Origin: an uncultured Puniceicoccaceae bacterium
GTDB taxonomy: Bacteria; Verrucomicrobiota; Verrucomicrobiia; Opitutales; Coraliomargaritaceae
Length of the DNA stretch: 32,551 bases
Direction: 5' to 3'
Assembly (NCBI GenBank): GCA_905479975.1
Contig: CAJQOS010000115.1
Coordinates: 1 to 32,551 of the forward strand
In this document: positions 18,141 to 28,551 of the stretch, in pieces
Layout of the letters: each line of letters begins with the position of its first letter
How positions within the stretch are numbered: position 1 is the first letter of the stretch
Notes under the pieces: model-generated
Databases searched by the model: none
What the model saw: the letters and a program-made list of their open reading frames with translations, nothing else
What the model was told of the DNA's origin: nothing
Translations under genes and position numbers: made by a program

Positions 18141-19538
18141 TTAGTGATGGAAGCCTGAGCCTTCTTCGCCCGTCATTGGATTACTGGACGGGTGCTTTTC
18201 TAGGTGCTCCATGGCATCTTTCATGTCTTTGAGCAGTAGGTCCCCTAGGTCGCGGCTCACGCCGTGGCGCACGAGAATACGCTGGATCGAGAGCTCTTCA
18301 CGGTTCGCGGGCAGCGCATAGGCAGGCACTTGCCAGCCGCGCATACAGAGGCGATCTGCTAGATCGTAGAGTGTGAAGCCAGGATCGGTATCGTCTTTGA
18401 TCTTCCAGCAAAGCGCTGGAATGCCCTTGTCACGTTTCCCGTCGTAAATGATTTCGAAGGGGCCGAGTTTGGCGATTTCGGCGGCTAGGTAGGCTGCAGT
18501 ATCATAGCAGGCGTTGTGGATCTTGGCGTAGCCTTCTTTGCCCAAGCGTAGGAAGTTGTAATATTGGCAAGCGACCTGACCGCCGGGGCGTGAGAAGTTC
18601 AGCGCGATGTCACGCATGTTGCCGCCGAGGTAGTTGACCCAAAAGACCATTTCTTCGGGGAGGTCGCTTTCTTCGCGCCAGACTGCCCAACCCACACCGA
18701 GTGGGGAAAGGCCAAATTTATGGCCAGAGGCGTTGATCGATTTAACGCGTTCGAGACGGAAATCCCATGCGACTTCCGGCGCACAGAAGGGAGCTAGGAA
18801 TGCGCCGCTCGCGCCATCGACGTGGATGGGGATGTCGAGGCCGGTGTCGGCTTGGAGTTGGTCGAGCGCTTTGGAGACGGCTTCGACCGGTTCGAATTCG
18901 CCGGTAAAGGTCACGCCCAGTGTGGGCACGACACCGATGGTATTTTCATCGCAACGTTCGAGTGCTTCTTCGGGAGTCATGATGAGGCGCGGGTCGTCCA
19001 TCGGGATTTCGCGGTGCTCGATATTCCAGTAGCGGGTAAATTTGTGCCAGCAGATTTGGACGGGGCCAGTGACGAGGTTTGGCTTGTCGTAGGGTTTGCC
19101 TTCGGCCTTACGTTTAGCTTCCCAGCGACGGAGCATGGCGAGTCCACCAAGCATGGCGGCTTCGCTGGAACCAGTGGTGGAAGTGCCGACGGTATTGACG
19201 CCGTCGGGAGAGTTCCAGAGGTCGGCGAGCATATGCACGCAACGTGACTCGATCTCGGCGATCTGTGGGTATTCATCTTTATCGACAATGTTCTTGTCGA
19301 TACATTCATCCATGAGCTTATGGATCTCCGGCTCTTCCCATGTCTGGCAGAAGGTCGCCAAATTTTGACGGGCATTGCCGTCGAGCATTAACTCATCATG
19401 CACCACCGCGTAAGCGTTACGTGGGCTTGCTTCCTGTTCCGGGAATTTAAACTTCGGCATCGAAACCGAGAGATCGACGGAAGCATATACTTCGTCGTTA
19501 ATATTACCTTTCATAGATTCCTGATCGTGTATGGCCAT
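18141..19538 (-). CDS. gadB: Glutamate decarboxylase
   Basis: This enzyme converts glutamate to GABA and CO2, consuming a proton. The 465-aa product aligns with E. coli GadB along its length: [20 protein letters not shown] (52-71), [27 protein letters not shown] (His165), [14 protein letters not shown] (Asp241), and [15 protein letters not shown] with Schiff-base Lys274. It ends in GSGFHH. In E. coli a C-terminal His (tail NSFKHT) caps the active site at neutral pH; an analogous pH switch is possible here. ATG 19538 gives the E. coli length. ATG 19514 has AGGA 5-8 nt upstream and may be the real start. No glutamate/GABA antiporter gene is seen in the window. Confidence 0.95.
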   Translation of the reverse strand: MAIHDQESMKGNINDEVYASVDLSVSMPKFKFPEQEASPRNAYAVVHDELMLDGNARQNLATFCQTWEEPEIHKLMDECIDKNIVDKDEYPQIAEIESRCVHMLADLWNSPDGVNTVGTSTTGSSEAAMLGGLAMLRRWEAKRKAEGKPYDKPNLVTGPVQICWHKFTRYWNIEHREIPMDDPRLIMTPEEALERCDENTIGVVPTLGVTFTGEFEPVEAVSKALDQLQADTGLDIPIHVDGASGAFLAPFCAPEVAWDFRLERVKSINASGHKFGLSPLGVGWAVWREESDLPEEMVFWVNYLGGNMRDIALNFSRPGGQVACQYYNFLRLGKEGYAKIHNACYDTAAYLAAEIAKLGPFEIIYDGKRDKGIPALCWKIKDDTDPGFTLYDLADRLCMRGWQVPAYALPANREELSIQRILVRHGVSRDLGDLLLKDMKDAMEHLEKHPSSNPMTGEEGSGFHH

Positions 19539-19794
19539 CGTGTGCTTGGGGGGATTGTGGTTGTTTGAAAGTGAACGGATATAGTTAGTATGAAGTGACT
19601 CTGATGTCAAAATACTTATACGTTACGATTTTGTGGAGGTTCGATTGTAATATAGGGGATCTGCTTGTCGGAGCCCGTGAAGGGATTTTAAAGTCATCAT
19701 TCCAATATGTGGTGCGTGCTTGCATTTCCTCTTTGGTGGATTCTTTAGCTCGTCTGGAGGGGAACTGAGTCACAAGTAGTCGCGCTTCGTGTGC

Positions 19795-21000
19795 TTACGA
19801 ATGCTCGCGTTTTGAGCGCGCAGCTAGGAGTGCGATGAATGGGTTGGCACTGATTCCATGTAGGATCACACTGAGTAAGATGGTGCAGACTGCAGTCATC
19901 GAAATGGTATCGCCGTGTGGCAGCTTGTCGTTGAGCACGATGACCGCAAACACGATGCTGGCTAGGCCGCGTGGACCAAACCAGCCCATGAACAATTTCT
20001 GATCAGTGCGGAATCTCGTGCCGGTGAGCACGAGGAAGACGGGTAGCATGCGAATGACAGTCAAACTGAGGATCGAATACAGAAACACTTGCCAGGTAAG
20101 GGCGCCAAAGCTTTGACCGACGACGGCCGCGCCGAAGCAGACCCATGTGATCAGTGAGAGCGTGTCACCTGTGCTTTCGGCCGAGAGTAGGATTTCGTGT
20201 TTATTTCGTTTAGCCAAGGCTCCAAAGAGTAGGCCGCCCGTGAAACAGGCGATGAAGCCACTGCCGCCGAGTAATTGTGCCGTGGTGAAGCAACTGAGCG
20301 CGAGGGTGAGGACTGGTAGCTGTTCCCACGTCTCGGTGATCCAGTTCCGAGCTGCGGTGAATCGGATGAAATACATGGCGATTAAGGTCAGGCCGATTCC
20401 GACGCCCATACCAATGCCAATTTCCTCCGCGAAGAGGTGCAGTGCTAACATGTGTGGCTCATGCTCGGCGCCCGCGCCACTGATCAATGCCAGAAACAGG
20501 AATAGGATTGGAACGCAAATACCATCGTTAAGACCGCTCTCGACATTGAGACCTTCGCGCATGTCTTCAGGCACTGCAGGGTTGGAAACCACTGACTTGC
20601 CTAGGGCAGCATCGGTGGGTGCTAGCATGGTGGCAATGATGGCGACTTCCAACATCGAGAGGCCATTGAAGAGTAGTAAGCCCGCGCCGAAGCCCAGTGC
20701 AATCGTCAGCGGTAGTCCGATCAACAGTAGGCGGCGAGGGAGCTGCGAGCTGCGTTTGAGTATTTTTAGATTCGCGTTCGAGGCATCGGTGAACAGCACG
20801 AGTGCGAGCGTGATCTCGGCTAAGGTGCGTAGCCCCTCTGCCGTGATCGTCAATTTCAGCAGGCCCAAGCACTCAGGTCCCATGATGAGACCAAAGGCGG
20901 TGAATACGACTGCGCCATTGATCGGCGTGCGCTCTAGGCCACCGCTGATCAAACTGTAGATAAAGATGAATGCAGCAAAAATGGCTAGGTTTTCATACAT
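19795..21000 (-). CDS. NhaP-type cation:proton antiporter (CPA1)
   Basis: The 401-aa protein has about 12 membrane helices. The CPA1 features are the P-T-D-A-A block (MLAPTDAALGKSVV) and the N-D-type pair in VESGLNDGICVPILF, which form the ion site. Conserved positive charges occur late (WFGPRGLASIVFA). This places it among Na+(K+)/H+ antiporters of the NhaP class; it lacks the long cytoplasmic C-terminal domain that many family members have. It is on the same strand as the gad gene, 256 bp upstream of it, so it may or may not share a transcript. Its presence beside gad and a YrhK-like protein suggests a pH/salt homeostasis locus, by context only. Confidence 0.9.
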   Translation of the reverse strand: MYENLAIFAAFIFIYSLISGGLERTPINGAVVFTAFGLIMGPECLGLLKLTITAEGLRTLAEITLALVLFTDASNANLKILKRSSQLPRRLLLIGLPLTIALGFGAGLLLFNGLSMLEVAIIATMLAPTDAALGKSVVSNPAVPEDMREGLNVESGLNDGICVPILFLFLALISGAGAEHEPHMLALHLFAEEIGIGMGVGIGLTLIAMYFIRFTAARNWITETWEQLPVLTLALSCFTTAQLLGGSGFIACFTGGLLFGALAKRNKHEILLSAESTGDTLSLITWVCFGAAVVGQSFGALTWQVFLYSILSLTVIRMLPVFLVLTGTRFRTDQKLFMGWFGPRGLASIVFAVIVLNDKLPHGDTISMTAVCTILLSVILHGISANPFIALLAARSKREHS

Positions 21001-21121
21001 GGCATCTTTGTGTTTTGGGTGATTGCTTCCGGAGGGCGATTCGCTCGGTTAAGACTGATGCGCAGTGCTTTGATTTCAATTCCAATGTGGCCGTGGCTTA
21101 ACTGATTGAATCTTTAGGCAC

Positions 21122-21151
21122 AAAAAAGGCCGTTCGCGAGGAACGGCCTTT
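21122..21151 (-). terminator. Intrinsic terminator after the Pal-like gene
   Basis: On the plus strand AAAGGCCGTTC (21125-21135) and GAACGGCCTTT (21141-21151) form a perfect 11-bp stem with a 5-nt loop. Read from the minus strand, the stem is followed by a T run (plus-strand A6 at 21122-21127). It lies 27 bp past the Pal-like stop codon, the expected place and orientation. The same hairpin would be weaker for plus-strand transcripts. Confidence 0.92.
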
Positions 21152-21177
21152 CATGTTTAAGATGTTTTTTGCTGTGA

Positions 21178-21771
21178 TTACTTTTTGAGGATAATCAACT
21201 CAGCGCGGCGATCTTGTCCGGATTCGGATTTGGAAAGTCCGGTGGTGGACTCGAGGCTGCCTTTAGAAAGTGTATTGATGCGGTCGTCGCTGACGCCGAG
21301 TGTTGCCAGGTAGTCGCGGGCGCTGTTGGCGCGGCGCTCACCGAGTGCAAGGTTGTAGTCGACGGTGCCATACCAGTCGCAGTGACCTTCGATGAGGATC
21401 GCATCGGCTTGGTTGCTTGCGAGGTGATCGGCTGCTGCTTGTAGCTTGAAGCGCTCAGATGCGGAAATGGAGGAGGAGTCAAAGCCGAAGTAAACGGAGT
21501 CGAGCTGGTCGCGATACATGGTGTAGTCGCCGTAAGTGTTGTCGCCTGCATTCATGCCTGCGTCGCGGGCTTCGAGGCCTGTGTCGCCGAATTCACCGTC
21601 TGTGCCCCAGCTGGCGTCCAAGCCATTTGCCATGATGTCGCCACCATTGTTGAATTGCGAACCACTGCCCATACCGCCGTCTGTGACGGGTGTCGGTGGT
21701 TGTTTGCGGCAACCGGAAAGGACGAATAGAGCGAGAATTAAAGGTAAGGCGAATCGAAGCATCTTAAACAT
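21178..21771 (-). CDS. Peptidoglycan-associated (Pal/OmpA-like) lipoprotein
   Basis: The 197-aa product begins with a lipoprotein signal (LRFALPLILALFVLSGC, lipobox LSGC). A Gly/Asp-rich linker follows. The OmpA C-terminal domain starts at VYFGFDSSSISASERFKLQ and includes the peptidoglycan-binding helix LIEGHCDWYGTVDYNLALG with ERRANSARDYLATLGV. Pal normally reads GHCDERGT; Trp-Tyr replaces Glu-Arg here, an unusual change at a site near the DAP-binding pocket. It is probably outer-membrane-anchored and binds the cell wall. No tolB or tolA genes are nearby. The start is ATG 21771 (ATG 21762 also possible); the longer frame has no coding character before the signal peptide. Confidence 0.88.
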   Translation of the reverse strand: MFKMLRFALPLILALFVLSGCRKQPPTPVTDGGMGSGSQFNNGGDIMANGLDASWGTDGEFGDTGLEARDAGMNAGDNTYGDYTMYRDQLDSVYFGFDSSSISASERFKLQAAADHLASNQADAILIEGHCDWYGTVDYNLALGERRANSARDYLATLGVSDDRINTLSKGSLESTTGLSKSESGQDRRAELIILKK

Positions 21772-21879
21772 AATCTTGAGAATTTGGTGGGATGAGTTGT
21801 AACGCGCAAACATTTTCCTTTGCTTCTCGGTATTAATTCGCTTTTTGCCACAGCTTGTGTGGCTTGTTTTGCCTCTGAA

Positions 21880-22734
21880 ATGACTCCCTCTCCTCGTATT
21901 TTTTTGATTGATAATGGTTCGCTGCGTGCGGATGCCGTATGGGCGCTGCGTGCGCTGGCCGCGCAGCTCTCGGAGCAGGTCGGGCTTTCTGTTGAGCCCG
22001 TGAGCTTGCTGCATTCCGGAAAGGTGCCTGCGTTTGAGCTGGGGGGCGTGCCTGCCCAGGTGGTGAAATCTACGCTACGCCGATGGGTCGAGGCGGGGGA
22101 ACGAGCGTTTGTTTTTGTGCCGCTTTTTCTGGGGCCGAGTCGGGCGATTACGGATTATTTGCCGGAATTGATCGCGGAGGCGCGTCAGACGGCTCCGGAT
22201 TTAAAGGTGGTGGTGGCTGAGACCTTGGCAGGCGCGGATGTGGATCGACCGGATGCTCGACTGACTGAAATGCTGGCGGCGCATGTTCGAGCGACGCTGG
22301 CGACTTCGGGCTTGGTCAGTCCACGAGTTGCGCTAGTGGATCACGGCACGCCTGCGCTGGAGGTGAATCGTGTGCGTAACGCGGTGGCGCGCCAGCTGGG
22401 TGAGTTGCTGAAGGGGGAGGTCGGTGCCGTTGCACCCTGCTCGATGGAGCGCCGCGAGGGCTCGGCGTATGATTTTAACGAACCCTTGCTGGAGCGCGTG
22501 GATCGGCTCGAGGCTTGGAGCGGGAGCGATGTGATTGTCGCCTTATTTTTTTTATTGCCGGGGCGTCATGCTGGAGCCGCGGGCGATGTGGCGCAGATTT
22601 GCGATACGTTGCTGGAGCGTCGAGGCGTTCGTTCGGCAGTGCGCACGCCATTATTGTGTGAGCATCCGTTGCTGCTCGATCTTTTAGCAGATCGTTTGAA
22701 AGCCGCGTTGGAAATACTTTCTGAGCGGGCTTAG
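21880..22734 (+). CDS. CbiX-like (sirohydrochlorin/cobalt chelatase family) tandem-domain protein
   Basis: The 284-aa protein is two CbiX-type domains in tandem. In the C-terminal copy both metal-site histidines are visible: His155 in [13 protein letters not shown] and His230 in [14 protein letters not shown]. In the N-terminal copy the matching places read LIDNGS (Asn12) and [15 protein letters not shown], with no histidine, so that half seems to have lost metal binding. CbiX chelatases insert Co2+ or Fe2+ into sirohydrochlorin on the way to cobalamin or siroheme. No other tetrapyrrole gene is in the window. Substrate and activity are thus uncertain. ATG 21880 is preferred to an earlier TTG. 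It overlaps the convergent response regulator gene by 4 bp. Confidence 0.85.
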   Translation: MTPSPRIFLIDNGSLRADAVWALRALAAQLSEQVGLSVEPVSLLHSGKVPAFELGGVPAQVVKSTLRRWVEAGERAFVFVPLFLGPSRAITDYLPELIAEARQTAPDLKVVVAETLAGADVDRPDARLTEMLAAHVRATLATSGLVSPRVALVDHGTPALEVNRVRNAVARQLGELLKGEVGAVAPCSMERREGSAYDFNEPLLERVDRLEAWSGSDVIVALFFLLPGRHAGAAGDVAQICDTLLERRGVRSAVRTPLLCEHPLLLDLLADRLKAALEILSERA

Positions 22735-23378
22735 TTGCCGCCCATGACGATCAATCCGTTATTGATCGCGTAGCGAGTGAGGCTGGCCACATCGTGCAGG
22801 TCGAGCTTACGCATCAAATTGGTGCGGTGGTTCTCGGCTGTTTTAACGCTGATGCATAGCTTGGCTGCGATTTCTCGGGTGCTGTTGCTCTCGGCAATTA
22901 GTTGGAGGATTTCGCGTTCGCGCTTGGTTAAAATATTGATGCCAGATTCGCTCGATTTTGGGTCGGCCATGGCTTCGCGTAGCAGTAGGGCGACTTCGGG
23001 GCCGAAATAACTGCCGCCGTTCGAAACGATCTCGATGCCTTTTTTCAGTTCGGCGAGAGGCGCGGATTTTTCGACAAATCCATGTGCCCCAGCTTGCAGG
23101 AGCTCGCGGACGAGGCCCAGTGTTTGATAGCCAGAGAAAATGAGCACCCGTGTTTCGGGGATTTCTTTGGCAAATCGGCGTAAGACCTCGGTGCCGTTTA
23201 GATTCGGCAGCATCACGTCGAGTATCACGAAGTCGGGCGTTTGCTCGATGCATTGCTCGCAGCCTTGTAGCCCGTCGCCGCTTTCAATGATCACCTGATA
23301 GGCTTCACTGTTTAAGATCGCTTGGCTCAGCATCTCACGGATGGCTGTCTGGTCTTCGATTATAGCGACTGTTTTCAT
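22731..23378 (-). CDS. NarL/FixJ-family response regulator
   Basis: The 215-aa protein has a receiver domain (1-120) with the acidic pair Glu8-Asp9, the phosphorylation site Asp54 in [13 protein letters not shown], Ser82 in LIFSGYQT and Lys104 in FVEKSAPL. A LuxR-type helix-turn-helix follows at about 149-213 ([20 protein letters not shown], then [17 protein letters not shown]). All catalytic residues are intact, so it is expected to be phosphorylated and to bind DNA as a dimer. No histidine kinase gene is nearby, making this an orphan regulator with an unknown signal and regulon. It sits directly downstream of tRNA-Ser on the same strand. Confidence 0.95.
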   Translation of the reverse strand: MKTVAIIEDQTAIREMLSQAILNSEAYQVIIESGDGLQGCEQCIEQTPDFVILDVMLPNLNGTEVLRRFAKEIPETRVLIFSGYQTLGLVRELLQAGAHGFVEKSAPLAELKKGIEIVSNGGSYFGPEVALLLREAMADPKSSESGINILTKREREILQLIAESNSTREIAAKLCISVKTAENHRTNLMRKLDLHDVASLTRYAINNGLIVMGGN

Positions 23379-23391
23379 GAGGTATGCAAAA

Positions 23392-23479
<88 letters not shown>

Positions 23480-23496
23480 TGTAGTTGAAGGCTGAG

Positions 23497-23524
23497 TTCC
23501 TAGGCGATGATTCGGTAAGTGCAA
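23497..23524 (-). promoter_or_regulatory. Candidate tRNA-Ser promoter
   Basis: On the minus strand TTGCAC (23524-23519) and TAGGAA (23502-23497) are separated by 16 bp, a plausible sigma-70 pair lying 17 bp before the mature tRNA 5' end. The -10 match is poor. The AT-rich stretch further upstream (23546-23583) could act as an upstream activating region. Confidence 0.3.
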
Positions 23525-23596
23525 GACGTTATATTAAAAACTGCTGAATTTTGTGATGTTTTGTATGAATTTTACGGAATTTTGAGCAGACCGCAA

Positions 23597-25144
23597 TTAA
23601 TAGAACAAGTTTCTATCTAAACTGCGATATTGGATGGCTTCGAGTAGATGGGGCGTTTCGATCGATTCGCAACCAGCGAGGTCGGCGATGGTGCGGGCGA
23701 CTTTGAGGATACGATCATAGGCGCGGGCGGAGAGCGCGAGTTGTTCCATGGCTTGTTGGAGTAGATCGCCCTGTTCTTTATTAATCGCACAATGTTTGCG
23801 AATCTCGGAGTGTGACATGCGGGCGTTGCAGCGTGTCGATGCGTCGGTATTGTCGGCGAAGCGCGCCTGTTGTTGCTCGCGAGCGGCTTCGCAGCGTTCG
23901 CGTATGGTCGCGGAACTTTCGGCTGCTTGTGTGCTGCGTAATTCTTGGATCCTCAAGGACGGTGCTTCGATGTGTATATCGATGCGGTCTAGTAGCGGGC
24001 CGCTGATCTTCGAGCGGTAGCGTTGGATTTGCGGCACGGAGCAGCGGCACTCGCGTGCTCCGTCGCCGGTATAACCGCACGGACAGGGGTTCATTGCGCA
24101 GACCATCATAACCGAACAGGGCAGGTTGATTTTGCCTGCACTGCGCGATATGGAGACATTGCCGTCTTCGAGCGGTTGGCGCAGCACTTCGAGCGCAGAG
24201 CGTTTGAACTCTGGCAACTCGTCTAGAAAGAGCACACCATTGTGCGCCAGTGAGATCTCGCCTGGGCCAGGAATCGTGCCTCCGCCTAATAATCCGACAT
24301 CACTTATAGTGTGGTGCGGTGATCGAAATGGCCTTTGATAAAAGCGATTTTCGTTGCTCAGTGTGGTGCCGGCGGCTGATTGAATACTGAGGATTTCTAA
24401 GAATTCATCGATGCTGGGGCGCGGCATGATAGTCGGGATGCGCTTGGCGATCATCGATTTTCCAGAGCCAGGGCTGCCGATCATCAGCAGATTATGACCG
24501 CCGCTGACCGCGATCTCAACGGCTCGGCGCACCGCGTGCTGGCCTTTTACCTCTGAAAAATCGATGCGTTGCGACTCGGGCGGTGCTTGGTAAAAGCTGC
24601 TGTCACGTGATTTGACCGGCAGGATGGCGCGCTCTCCGTTTAAAAAGCGCACGGCTTCGTCGAGGCTGTGGACTGGGTAGATCTCGACATCGTTGACCAG
24701 AGCGGCTTCGTCGGCCGATTCGGCGGGCACGATCAGGCCTTTTTTGCCGAGCTTGCGAGCGAGCATGGCCATTGCGAGCGAGCCGCGCACGGGACGTGTT
24801 TTACCGGAAAGGCTGAGTTCGCCTGCGATGAGAAAATCGTCGAGCCGGTCTTCCGTGCATTGCTTCATCGAGGCGAGAATGCCAATCGCGATGGGCAAGT
24901 CGTATGCGGGGCCTTCTTTGCGTAGCCCGCCAGGGGCGAGGTTGATGGTGGTGCGCGTTGCGGGCATCCGGTAGCCACTATTACTGATAGCCGAGAATAC
25001 ACGGTCTTGCGATTCTTTGACCGCTGCGTCGGGCAGGCCGACTAAAATAAATTTGAGTTCACCAGCTTCACCAGTGTTCACTTCTACCTGGACAGGGTGG
25101 GCATCGACTCCGACGAGGGCAGCGGATTGTGTGATTCCTAGCAT
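23597..25144 (-). CDS. comM: ComM/YifB-family Mg-chelatase-like AAA+ ATPase
   Basis: The 515-aa protein has the three-part ComM layout. The N-terminal Lon-protease-like fold (1-170) includes [18 protein letters not shown] and [20 protein letters not shown]. The AAA+ domain has Walker A GSPGSGKS (223-230) and Walker [12 protein letters not shown]. Between them and the C-terminus lies a Cys-rich insertion, [20 protein letters not shown], a typical YifB zinc-type element. The C-terminal part ([19 protein letters not shown]) is helical. ComM is a hexameric helicase that promotes branch migration during natural transformation, though the gene is also present in bacteria not known to be competent. 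It ends 117 bp before tRNA-Ser on the same strand. No other competence gene is seen here. Confidence 0.95.
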   Translation of the reverse strand: MLGITQSAALVGVDAHPVQVEVNTGEAGELKFILVGLPDAAVKESQDRVFSAISNSGYRMPATRTTINLAPGGLRKEGPAYDLPIAIGILASMKQCTEDRLDDFLIAGELSLSGKTRPVRGSLAMAMLARKLGKKGLIVPAESADEAALVNDVEIYPVHSLDEAVRFLNGERAILPVKSRDSSFYQAPPESQRIDFSEVKGQHAVRRAVEIAVSGGHNLLMIGSPGSGKSMIAKRIPTIMPRPSIDEFLEILSIQSAAGTTLSNENRFYQRPFRSPHHTISDVGLLGGGTIPGPGEISLAHNGVLFLDELPEFKRSALEVLRQPLEDGNVSISRSAGKINLPCSVMMVCAMNPCPCGYTGDGARECRCSVPQIQRYRSKISGPLLDRIDIHIEAPSLRIQELRSTQAAESSATIRERCEAAREQQQARFADNTDASTRCNARMSHSEIRKHCAINKEQGDLLQQAMEQLALSARAYDRILKVARTIADLAGCESIETPHLLEAIQYRSLDRNLFY

Positions 25145-25406
25145 ATGCTCAACTTGTTCATTTCAGATAAAAGGTGAACGCTTTTTCACTAATGTCGATT
25201 ATTTATCGTTTGAACTTCAACGTTGAATTTTCCAGATATAGAAACCTGTGAAAAAAGAAAGGGACAGGCTTAATATAAATGGGCGTCGGGCGAATTGTGT
25301 GATTGGACAATGTCCTTATGAGGCAGAGACGCGTAAAAGTCGGGGGGAGGGATGCTGTATGTCACTGCATCACGCGGACGGTGAAGCAACGCCCCTACGG
25401 ATTTGC

Positions 25407-26948
25407 TTAAATCAATGCGTCGAAGGCAATCGCGGCGTTTGCGTAAACTGTGGCATCGGCTTGCGGTGCGATGGTGCTGTTGGTTTCTGGTTGGCAGAAG
25501 GTGTTTTCCAAATCAGTGATGTTTTTACCGAGACTGTTGGAGGCGGCGCGCATGGCGGCGCCCAGGCCGACGGATCCGCTGACGGCTAGACGTTGCACTT
25601 TGGCTTGGAAGATGTCGGCGATGACTTGGGCGATCGCATTGTTCTTCGATGCGCCGCCAGTGAGGTAAATGACCTCGGGCTGCAACTGCATCCAATTGGT
25701 GCGCAGTTTCATGTTGAGGAATTGACCCTCGACGCAGGCACGGATAGCGGTGTCGGCGTCTACCCAATTTTCAAATGCGGAGCTGCCTTTGAGGATCGGT
25801 GCTTCTAGGTCGACGCGTGGACTGGTTTCTGGGCGAAAGAAGGGCACCATTAGGTTGCCGTCGTTGCCGAGCGGTGTGTTGGCAAAGGCTTGAGAGAATT
25901 GATCCCAGTCGTAGTTGAATTTATCTTTCACGGCTTCTCGAGCGAGTGAGCCGTTGACGAAGCATTGGAGCGACATGGAGCCAGCGCTTGGATTTCCAAA
26001 CACGTGGCCACAGCCTGCGGGGTCGGCGACGACGTTTGGCATCGCAGCAAAGAATGTGTCCGAGGTGCCGAGTGATACGACGAGTTTGCCGGGTTGGCTT
26101 GCGCCCATGCCGACGAGGCTGCTCGGATTGTCGCCAGTGAAAATCGTGACGGGCACGTCGGCTGCAAAGCCATATTTTTTAATGAAATAGCCGCTCAGTG
26201 TGCCAGCGGTCGTGTTGCCTTGTTCGACCTTCGGCAGCTTGTTGAGCAGGTCGGGTGCGGTGGCTTCGAGTAGTTCGTTGTCCCAGTCCCAAGCGTCAAT
26301 GTTGACGAGGTTCATGCCTGCGCCGTCGCCGGTATCGATCGGAGCATCGCCGCCAATCAAGACACTGCAAAGGAAGGAGCTGACGAGGTGAATGCGGGCG
26401 GTTTGCTCATAAGCGGCTGCGTCGTTTTTGTAAAAGCGTCGGATTTGTGGGCCTGTAAAGCGCTCAATTGCAATGGAGCCGGACTTTGCGCAGACGACGT
26501 TATCGCCGCCGACCGCGTTGGCGATTTCGCGGCATTCGTCACCCGTGGAGCTATCCATCCAGATCGGAGAGGTCTTACGGGAGAGTGTCTTAGCGAGTTG
26601 TTCGGACAGTGTGTCTTCGGCCGATAGTGAGTCGATTTCGTAGAACCACTGGTCGTTGAGATAGACAGAGCCATGTTGCTGACCTGCGCCGGAAATGGCA
26701 CTGACTTTGGAGAGGTCGCATTGATCTGCGAGATCCTTGAGCAGCAGTTCGAGGGCATCGAGCCACATGAGTGGATCGGAGTGCACTTCACCATTCTCAC
26801 CATCGGGAATGAATCCAGAGGGGGCGTTATACTGCGGGAGTTGTGCGCCGAAATTAACCGATGCTTCGGCGACGACGGTGCCGTTGGCAACGTCGATGAT
26901 GAGTGCGGAGCAACTTTGTGTGGAGGAGTCGAGGCCGAGTGCGAACAT
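25407..26948 (-). CDS. xylB: Xylulokinase (FGGY family)
   Basis: The 513-aa kinase phosphorylates D-xylulose to D-xylulose 5-phosphate. It starts FALGLDSSTQSCSALIID, the FGGY ATPase entry, and continues with AISGAGQQHGSVYLND, PIWMDSSTGDECREI and the second-domain blocks FTGDNPSSLVGMGASQPGK, VVSLGTSDTFFAAM and VIYLTGGASKNNAIAQVIADIF. Residues match the family throughout. ATG 26948 is chosen because the sequence upstream is repeat DNA that only happens to be open (it encodes a Leu-Thr-Pro-His-Ser repetition). The gene follows xylA at 159 bp, separated by a repeat array, so the two are probably cotranscribed but with a modified spacer. Confidence 0.94.
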   Translation of the reverse strand: MFALGLDSSTQSCSALIIDVANGTVVAEASVNFGAQLPQYNAPSGFIPDGENGEVHSDPLMWLDALELLLKDLADQCDLSKVSAISGAGQQHGSVYLNDQWFYEIDSLSAEDTLSEQLAKTLSRKTSPIWMDSSTGDECREIANAVGGDNVVCAKSGSIAIERFTGPQIRRFYKNDAAAYEQTARIHLVSSFLCSVLIGGDAPIDTGDGAGMNLVNIDAWDWDNELLEATAPDLLNKLPKVEQGNTTAGTLSGYFIKKYGFAADVPVTIFTGDNPSSLVGMGASQPGKLVVSLGTSDTFFAAMPNVVADPAGCGHVFGNPSAGSMSLQCFVNGSLAREAVKDKFNYDWDQFSQAFANTPLGNDGNLMVPFFRPETSPRVDLEAPILKGSSAFENWVDADTAIRACVEGQFLNMKLRTNWMQLQPEVIYLTGGASKNNAIAQVIADIFQAKVQRLAVSGSVGLGAAMRAASNSLGKNITDLENTFCQPETNSTIAPQADATVYANAAIAFDALI

Positions 26949-26957
26949 AATTAGTGA

Positions 26958-27042
26958 GCCGTGCTGCGCACGGAGTGAGGCCGTGCTGTGCACGGAGTGA
27001 GAGTGAGGAGTGAGGAGTGAGGAGTGAGGAGTGAGGAGTGAG
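26958..27042. repeat. Repeats between xylA and xylB: 22-bp pair and heptad array
   Basis: Two 22-bp direct copies of GCCGTGCTGYGCACGGAGTGAG lie at 26958-26979 and 26980-27001; each contains a hairpin CCGTGC-TGY-GCACGG. They run into six perfect copies of the heptad GAGTGAG at 27001-27042. Downstream on the plus strand are related fragments on the opposite strand (CTCACTCCTCACT, about 27081-27092) and ACACAC-GAA-GTGTGT at 27093-27107, next to the xylA stop. The block sits in the intercistronic spacer of the xylAB transcript and may fold in the mRNA. Copy-number variation is likely. Confidence 0.9.
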
Positions 27043-27107
27043 AATGATAGCATCAGAGTCGCACTCTTCACTATCACTTCTCACTCCTCACTACACACGA
27101 AGTGTGT

Positions 27108-28412
<1,305 letters not shown>

Positions 28413-28420
28413 AATGATAA

Positions 28421-28492
28421 ATAGCGGTTCGCTATGGGATTCGTTAATATTGAGAAAGATCTGAATATAACTGAAGTGAGCTGAATTGGAAA
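28421..28492. promoter_or_regulatory. Candidate xylA/xylR operator-promoter region
   Basis: CTGAA occurs at 28461, 28471 and 28481, exactly 10 bp apart, with a weaker TTGAG at 28450. On the minus strand the boxes read TTCAG and overlap a possible xylA promoter, -35 TTTCCA (28492-28487) and -10 TATATT (28469-28464), spacing 17. A perfect inverted repeat ATAGCG-GTT-CGCTAT (28421-28435) lies 9-23 bp before the xylA start. For xylR, TTGGAA (28486-28491) and TATTCT (17 bp later) are possible. Direct repeats suit AraC-type regulators; binding is inference. Confidence 0.5.
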
Positions 28493-28551
28493 CCGCATAT
28501 TGCGTATATATTCTGTTGATTTGCGCGGCGGGGTAGTTTTAGCTCTAGTAC

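Noticed and set aside
21772..22014. N-terminal extension of the Pal-like frame
   Set aside because: The signal peptide starts at ATG 21771, so upstream codons cannot belong to an exported lipoprotein; the region also overlaps the CbiX-like gene.
26949..27077. N-terminal extension of the xylulokinase frame
   Set aside because: The 43 extra codons are the translated heptad repeat and hairpin DNA; the family fold starts at ATG 26948.
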